NCBI GenBank assembly: GCA_964608615.1
Contig: CAZSQG010000113.1
Span: 1-9,557 of the forward strand
Source of the DNA: CALEUX01 sp964608615
GTDB lineage: Bacteria > Bacteroidota > Bacteroidia > Bacteroidales > Marinilabiliaceae
Length of the DNA stretch: 9,557 nt
Reading direction: 5' to 3'
Within the stretch, counting starts at the first letter, position 1; each line of letters starts with the position of its first letter. Positions 5,358 through 9,557 of this stretch are shown piece after piece. Made by a program: the position numbers and the translations under genes. The notes beneath the pieces were generated by a model. That model ran no database searches. It had not been told where the DNA came from and saw only the letters and a list, made by a program, of their open reading frames with translations.

Positions 5358-6389
5358 ATGTCATATCAGAAACTAAAAATATATTATTTCTCTGGGACCG
5401 GAAATGCCAAAAATGTTGCTCAATGGATGTCATCAGCAGCCTCAAAAAATAATGTTGAATGTTCCATCAATAATATTGCCGCTATCGAACAAGATTCTTT
5501 AGTACAAGTGCCTGTTGATTCGCTTATTGTTTTTGTTTCGCCTGTACATGGTTTTAATTATCCTCCCGTAATGCTCAATTTTATTGCCCGTTTTCCCAAA
5601 GGAAACAACAAAGTAATATTGATGGATACGAGAGCTGGTATGTTAATTGGGAATTTTAATCTTCCAGGACTTTCGGGTGCTGCGTTTTTGTTTTCATCAT
5701 TAATACTTAAAATCAAAGGATACTCCATTGCAGGAACTAAACCGGTTGATTTACCTTCAAACTGGATATCGCTCCATCCCGGATTAAACTCAAGAACCAT
5801 CCAAATTCTTCATGAAAAGCAAAAGGCAAAGGTTTTAGATTTTGGAGAACAAATATTGTCAGGCAAAAAGATATACGTTTCTTTTCCTGAACTGATAATT
5901 GATGTAATTATAGCTCCAATATCCATTGCCTATTATCTGGTAGGTCGTTTCATGTTTGCGAAAACTTTTTACGCATCAGGAGATTGCAATAATTGCGATG
6001 TGTGTATAAAGAATTGTCCCGTAAAAGCTATTGTAAAAAATGATAACAGACCTTTTTGGACATTCAAATGCGAAAGTTGTATGCGTTGCATGAGCAACTG
6101 TCCGAAAAAAAGTATAGAAACAGCACATGGATTTATTATCTCGTATTGTTTGTTGTCTTCGGCTCTTACCGGACTGTTGTTTTACCATTTCAACAATCTG
6201 TTTTTTGTTGTTCCCATTGGCATACGGTACATTTTAGAATCGGTTATATTCCTATCATTTCTTTGCATTTTTTACCGAATAATTCATTACTTAATGCGTT
6301 TTAAAATCTTCGAACGTTTGATGGTTTATACATCATTGACTAAATATAAATTTTGGGGAAAACGTTACAAAGCCTTAAAGAATTTTTGA
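5358..6389 (+). CDS. EFR1-type protein: flavodoxin domain + 2[4Fe-4S] ferredoxin + membrane tail
   Basis: This 343-residue electron-transfer protein of the EFR1 type has an N-terminal flavodoxin-like domain with the FMN phosphate loop YYFSGTGNAKN (9-19) and the second loop SPVHGFNYPP (61-70). Two [4Fe-4S] motifs follow: CNNCDVCIKNCP (210-221) and CESCMRCMSNCP (238-249), with all eight cysteines present. Two hydrophobic segments come next (about 258-287 and 290-312), which probably anchor it in the inner membrane. A further hydrophobic patch lies at 179-197. Family members shuttle electrons between flavin and iron-sulfur partners; the partner here is unknown. The A-rich leader AAAAAAATAATT before ATG 5358 is typical of Bacteroidota. 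A paralogue follows 33 bases downstream, so they are probably co-transcribed. Confidence 0.85.
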   Translation: MSYQKLKIYYFSGTGNAKNVAQWMSSAASKNNVECSINNIAAIEQDSLVQVPVDSLIVFVSPVHGFNYPPVMLNFIARFPKGNNKVILMDTRAGMLIGNFNLPGLSGAAFLFSSLILKIKGYSIAGTKPVDLPSNWISLHPGLNSRTIQILHEKQKAKVLDFGEQILSGKKIYVSFPELIIDVIIAPISIAYYLVGRFMFAKTFYASGDCNNCDVCIKNCPVKAIVKNDNRPFWTFKCESCMRCMSNCPKKSIETAHGFIISYCLLSSALTGLLFYHFNNLFFVVPIGIRYILESVIFLSFLCIFYRIIHYLMRFKIFERLMVYTSLTKYKFWGKRYKALKNF

Positions 6390-6422
6390 TGAAAATTGAC
6401 AATTGAAAATACAAATGTTTAT

Positions 6423-7235
6423 ATGAAAATCGAATTGAGATATTTTACCGGAACAGGTAACTCCTTAAAGGTTTTAAATACATGTAAGGACGTATTTTTT
6501 GAGAATATGCATTCGGTAAACCTAACGTCTATAGGAAACGATGAAAAAATAGATTCTGCTGATTTAGTTGGATTTTGTTTTCCAGTCTATGCCTTTGGTC
6601 TCCCAAGAATATGCCGTACATATCTGAACAATCTTAAACGTTTTGAGAATAAACAGAAGGTATTTGTATTGATAACAGCAGGTGATTCTGATGAGTCGGG
6701 TTTTTCAATAAATGAAGCCATAAGGATTTTAGTAAAAAAAAATTGTTCAATAGTCTATACAGGAGTGGTTCAAATGCCTATCAATTGGACAACTTCGCCA
6801 CAACCCCCATTTCCTCCTGATAAAGAAGAAGCCAATATAATTATTGAGAAAGGGGTTGGTCAAACTAAACGAATGGCTCAAGAAATTATAGCAGGTACAA
6901 GTAATTTTCATCAGTTCAATTATCCTAAAAGGTACAGCAAACTTAAGTTCTATTCAGATTATTTACTGTTCAAATATATAGGGATTTACAATTTATGGCG
7001 TAATTTTAAAGTTTACGAAAGCTGCACCGGTTGCGGCAATTGTGCTATAATTTGTCCAACCGGGAGTATAAAGATAGTTGATAAGAAACCAATATGGTCT
7101 TCAACCTGTGAACAATGTATGCGATGTGTCAATTATTGCTCAAATGAGGCAATTTATCAAACAATGGGTGGAGGTACAAAAAGGAAAAAAAAGTATTTTG
7201 AACCGAGTTTTAAACCAATGAAACTAAAAAACTGA
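6423..7235 (+). CDS. EFR1-type protein: flavodoxin domain + 2[4Fe-4S] ferredoxin, soluble
   Basis: The protein has 270 residues from ATG 6423, giving MKIELRYFTGTGNS, which aligns with the paralogue's start. The upstream TTG 6396 would add nine residues (MTIENTNVY) with no family support. The flavodoxin loop FTGTGNS lies at 8-14 and the second loop FPVYAFGLPR at 53-62. Pro-rich TTSPQPPFPP (123-132) is a known hallmark region of EFR1-like proteins. Ferredoxin motifs are CTGCGNCAIICP (201-212) and CEQCMRCVNYCS (229-240); the second has Ser in place of the usual Pro after the last Cys. Unlike its neighbour it has no C-terminal membrane helices, ending instead in a basic tail (TKRKKK). The pair may be a membrane-bound and a soluble form of one electron-transfer module; this division of labour is inference. 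Confidence 0.85.
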   Translation: MKIELRYFTGTGNSLKVLNTCKDVFFENMHSVNLTSIGNDEKIDSADLVGFCFPVYAFGLPRICRTYLNNLKRFENKQKVFVLITAGDSDESGFSINEAIRILVKKNCSIVYTGVVQMPINWTTSPQPPFPPDKEEANIIIEKGVGQTKRMAQEIIAGTSNFHQFNYPKRYSKLKFYSDYLLFKYIGIYNLWRNFKVYESCTGCGNCAIICPTGSIKIVDKKPIWSSTCEQCMRCVNYCSNEAIYQTMGGGTKRKKKYFEPSFKPMKLKN

Positions 7236-7424
7236 GCATTGCAATGAATAAAAATAATTGCCGGTGCAGTAGTTATTTCAAACTTTATAGCGTGCTTCAA
7301 TCCCGATGTACGTCGCGATGTAATTTGACCTGAGATCACCCGTAATCGGCCAGTTTTCATACCAACCGTTAGGTAAAAGCATAGTAAACAGCACAGCAAC
7401 TTTAATAATAAGAAAGGAATAGAA
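7236..7424. other. Intergenic stretch with palindromes and a cassette-like boundary
   Basis: CATTGCAATG at 7238-7247 is a perfect 10-bp palindrome directly after the EFR1 stop. Near 7308 the segment GATGTACGTCGCGATGTA contains a direct GATGTA repeat and an imperfect palindrome. The region ends with TTTTCATACCAACCGTTAGGT (7354-7374), followed by the A-rich leader of the next gene with AAGGAAT as a likely ribosome site (about 7413-7419). Confidence 0.4.
7368..7376 (+). repeat. Left inverted repeat of the Cys-rich/desulfurase block (attC R'-like)
   Basis: GTTAGGTAA is the exact reverse complement of TTACCTAAC at 9449-9457. GTTAGGT fits the integron core-site consensus GTTRRRY. The preceding TTTTCATA (7354-7361) partly mirrors TATAAAA (9464-9470) beyond the right repeat. 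That gives an outer box plus an inner box with unequal spacers, as in attC stems. Confidence 0.4.
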
Positions 7425-8270
7425 ATGGAAATAGCTAAAAAGAAATTAAATCCTCGTAAGACATTTTGGAAGTGTGGAGCATGTTCTCATGCTATGTTTC
7501 ATCTCTTGAATCATGAATTTGAAAATGTGAAAGCCAAAGAAGAAAAGGCTTCAGATATGCTGGCTGGTGGAATTGCCCAAAAAGGACATCAATGCGGAAT
7601 GCTTTGGGGAGGTTCGTTAGCTATTGGGACAGAATCATTTCGAAAGTTTGATGACAAAAACAAAGCTATTGCAATGGCTATTAATACATCAAAACTGTTG
7701 ATGGATTCATTTCAAAAAAGAACAAAAACTGTAAACTGTAAAGATATTTCAAGAGTTGATTGGGAAAAAAAATTCCAACTCACTATCTATATGCTAAAAA
7801 CCATAGCACAGGGATTTGTGTTTAGTCCTTGCTTTAACCTTATTGTTAAATGGACTCCTGAAGCAATTAAAGCTGCAAATGTAGGCCTAAATGAGAATAT
7901 TAACTTTTGTCAGCCCTGTATTAGTTGTTCATCAGAAGTAGTAAAAAAAATGGGAGGAACAGAAGAAGAATCAATTATGGTTGCTGGTTTTGCCGGGGGA
8001 ATTGGATTAAGCGGTAATGCTTGTGGGGCACTTAGTGCTGCAATATGGTATAAAATGCTGGAATGGGCAAAAAAAAATCCTGATAAATCACCATCAATGT
8101 TTAATAATCCTGATGTTAAAAAGGTTTTAAGGACATTTTATATACAAACAGATTCGGAAATGTTGTGCAATAAAATAAGTAATAGGAGTTTTTGTACAAT
8201 TGACGAACATTCCGATTATATCAAAGAGGGCGGTTGCAATAAAATAATAGAAGCTTTGTCAAAATCATAA
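7425..8270 (+). CDS. C_GCAxxG_C_C family Cys-rich protein, duplicated domain
   Basis: This 281-residue cytoplasmic protein has two copies of the C_GCAxxG_C_C type. The N-terminal half has CGACSHAMFHLLN (17-29) and GGIAQKGHQCGMLWGG (48-63), with C105 as a likely later Cys. The C-terminal half has CQPCISCSSEV (162-172), then GFAGGIGLSGNACGALSAA (188-206), with C248, C257 and C271 following. Family members are described as redox-active or metal-binding, without a defined reaction. The second copy departs from the canonical GCA motif (CISC instead of CGAC) but keeps the Gly-rich GNACGAL. The central linker (about 95-145) is helical and carries C136. The ATG at 7425 has a reasonable ribosome site, AAGGAAT. 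The stop is 13 bases before the desulfurase, so the two are surely co-expressed. A sulfur-acceptor role is inferred from that neighbour only. Confidence 0.8.
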   Translation: MEIAKKKLNPRKTFWKCGACSHAMFHLLNHEFENVKAKEEKASDMLAGGIAQKGHQCGMLWGGSLAIGTESFRKFDDKNKAIAMAINTSKLLMDSFQKRTKTVNCKDISRVDWEKKFQLTIYMLKTIAQGFVFSPCFNLIVKWTPEAIKAANVGLNENINFCQPCISCSSEVVKKMGGTEEESIMVAGFAGGIGLSGNACGALSAAIWYKMLEWAKKNPDKSPSMFNNPDVKKVLRTFYIQTDSEMLCNKISNRSFCTIDEHSDYIKEGGCNKIIEALSKS

Positions 8271-8283
8271 AAAAAGGACAAAT

Positions 8284-9456
8284 ATGTTTTACTTGTTAAA
8301 AAGGAACGTATATCTCGATTATAACGCAACAACATATTTAAGTAGCTCTGTTAGAAAAACCATGAACAGGGTTATGAAATATCATTGGGGAAATCCGTCC
8401 TCTGGTTACCAAAAAGGTAAAACAGCTTTTCAAATTATCGAACATGCCCGGGAACAGGTTGCTAATTCAATTAACGCACATTCACATGAGGTGTATTTTA
8501 CAGGTAGCGCAACGGAATCCAATAATGCAGTATTAAAAACCCTGTCTATTCATTTTTACCCTAAGAAGAAAAAAATAATTTCGACACCCATTGAACACCC
8601 GTCGGTAATAAATACACTTGAGTTTTTAGAAACTCAGGGAATAATTGTTCAATACTGTTCAGTCGACCGTTTTGGCTTTGTATCAGTAAAAGAATTAGAA
8701 AAACTAATTGATGATGATACTTTTCTAATTTGCTGCATGCTTGCAAATAATGAGATTGGAACAATACAAAATATTCAGGAAATATCAGCATTTGCAAAAC
8801 TGCACAATATTCTTGTAATGTCCGATTGTGTTCAGGCATTTGGAAAGATTCCTATTAACGTAAAAGAAATGGGGGTTGATTATGCCACCTTTTCAGCTCA
8901 TAAACTTTATGGACCTAAAGGAGTTGGCGGATTGTATGCAAAGATTAGCAGCCCAATTGCACCTTTTATACATGGAGGGCATCAGGAAGAAGGTATGCGA
9001 GCCGGAACTGAGTCGGTTCATAATATTGCCGGTTTTGGAAAAGCCTGCAACCAAGTCCGTAACCTAATCTCTTATTCTAATGACATAAAATTGCTTAAAG
9101 AACATTTTATCGAACAATTAAAAATGGTTAAGCCGGACATAATTATTAATTCTCCAACAGAAAACTGTTTGTCAAATACAATTAGTGTTACTTTGCCGGA
9201 TATAAATAGCAGAGAATTAATGATGATGTTAGATTATTACGGCATTTCTGTATCGTCAGGTTCAGCATGCAGCACTCAACTAAATAAGCCATCTCATGTA
9301 CTTAAATCAATTGGATTATCTGATAAATTAGCAGATGAAACCATAAGGATAAGTTTAGGAAAAGACATTAAAAAAGGAGACATAAATTATACAATAAGAA
9401 TAATTGAAAAATATTTGAAAACTAACAAAATAGAGTTAAAGAATGCCGTTACCTAA
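8284..9456 (+). CDS. NifS/IscS-type cysteine desulfurase (PLP)
   Basis: This 390-residue class V aminotransferase-fold enzyme converts L-cysteine to alanine and an enzyme persulfide. The start VYLDYNATT (9-17) is the usual YLDNAATT variant. The PLP lysine is K207 in SAHKLYGPKG. H105 (EHPSV) stacks on the cofactor, while N155 (NNEIGT), D181 and Q184 (SDCVQAFG) hold it; C182 replaces the common Ala. GMRAGTES (237-244) is the conserved phosphate-side loop. The sulfur-accepting cysteine is C329 in SSGSACS on the mobile loop. Length and motifs indicate an intact enzyme. AAAGGACAAAT before ATG 8284 provides a Shine-Dalgarno. No IscU, SufU or SelD gene is visible nearby; the adjacent Cys-rich protein is the nearest candidate acceptor. 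The stop codon TAA lies inside the right boundary repeat ACCTAAC. Confidence 0.92.
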   Translation: MFYLLKRNVYLDYNATTYLSSSVRKTMNRVMKYHWGNPSSGYQKGKTAFQIIEHAREQVANSINAHSHEVYFTGSATESNNAVLKTLSIHFYPKKKKIISTPIEHPSVINTLEFLETQGIIVQYCSVDRFGFVSVKELEKLIDDDTFLICCMLANNEIGTIQNIQEISAFAKLHNILVMSDCVQAFGKIPINVKEMGVDYATFSAHKLYGPKGVGGLYAKISSPIAPFIHGGHQEEGMRAGTESVHNIAGFGKACNQVRNLISYSNDIKLLKEHFIEQLKMVKPDIIINSPTENCLSNTISVTLPDINSRELMMMLDYYGISVSSGSACSTQLNKPSHVLKSIGLSDKLADETIRISLGKDIKKGDINYTIRIIEKYLKTNKIELKNAVT

Positions 9457-9557
9457 CATCGCATATAAAACATTTGGCAGTCAGTGAGTTATCGAAAGTT
9501 TTGGCTCGTATCAAAAGTAGTTGTTGCTTGACAGGAAAGTGCTTCGAAATGCCAAAC
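9449..9557 (+). repeat. attC-like structured module, cut by the window end
   Basis: TTACCTAAC (9449-9457) mirrors GTTAGGTAA at 7368-7376, and ACCTAAC fits RYYYAAC. Positions 9455-9472 match the module at 4178-4195 at 16 of 18 bases. The last 30 bases match 219-248 at 26 positions. The module therefore shares its opening with the 4174 copy and its later part with the 219 copy. The expected closing box lies beyond the window. Confidence 0.5.

Noticed and set aside
1..9557. CRISPR array, tRNA, rRNA, transposase or integrase
   Set aside because: No regularly spaced direct repeats, no cloverleaf-like sequence and no transposase or tyrosine-recombinase motifs were seen on either strand.

Overview
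The window reads as Bacteroidota DNA, probably a Bacteroidales or Marinilabiliales-type organism or metagenome contig. Reasons: AT-rich genes, A-rich leaders with weak Shine-Dalgarno sites, a split HipA system, EFR1-type flavodoxin/ferredoxin proteins, and an SO_0444-type metal permease carrying an HMA domain. It looks like an accessory region. Gene fragments, toxin-antitoxin genes and small one- or two-gene blocks are separated by structured, partly repeated intergenic modules. Base composition changes sharply along it: about mid-40s % GC in the permease, low-30s % in the hip genes, and a GC-rich patch at about 3850-3960.

Layout. Positions 2-172 hold the C-terminal end of an FG-GAP/VCBS-type surface protein. 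Positions 219-279 hold part of a repeat module, which runs straight into a 5'-truncated heavy-metal permease with a C-terminal HMA domain (to 1381). Positions 1382-2166 have no convincing intact gene, but contain a decayed minus-strand reading frame (1539-1733) and a structured stretch (2026-2146) resembling a group II intron 3' end. Positions 2167-3825 hold a tripartite hipB-hipS-hipT-like operon, preceded by three 18-bp palindromic operators spaced exactly 61 bp apart. Positions 3826-4340 are non-coding and contain hairpins and an attC-like module. Positions 4341-5271 hold a DinB-fold protein whose stop overlaps the start of a frameshifted HigA-like antitoxin gene. Positions 5358-7235 hold two tandem EFR1-type iron-sulfur flavoproteins. 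Positions 7425-9456 hold a duplicated C_GCAxxG_C_C Cys-rich protein followed by a cysteine desulfurase. The window ends inside another repeat module.

How the genes may work together. HipB and HipS should restrain the HipT kinase, and HipB probably represses the operon through the palindromes. The right-hand half is a redox and sulfur neighbourhood: two flavodoxin-plus-2[4Fe-4S] proteins, a Cys-rich protein and a PLP cysteine desulfurase. The desulfurase could supply persulfide sulfur to the Cys-rich protein or to cluster assembly, but that link is inference from position only.

The most unusual structural feature is that blocks are bounded by short perfect inverted repeats (GTTGCAAA/TTTGCAAC around the DinB block, GTTAGGTAA/TTACCTAAC around the desulfurase block). 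The right-hand copies open modules that share a motif close to AACAWCGCRTATAAAACA. This is the geometry of integron attC sites, so the region may be an integrase-less cassette array. No integrase is visible here.
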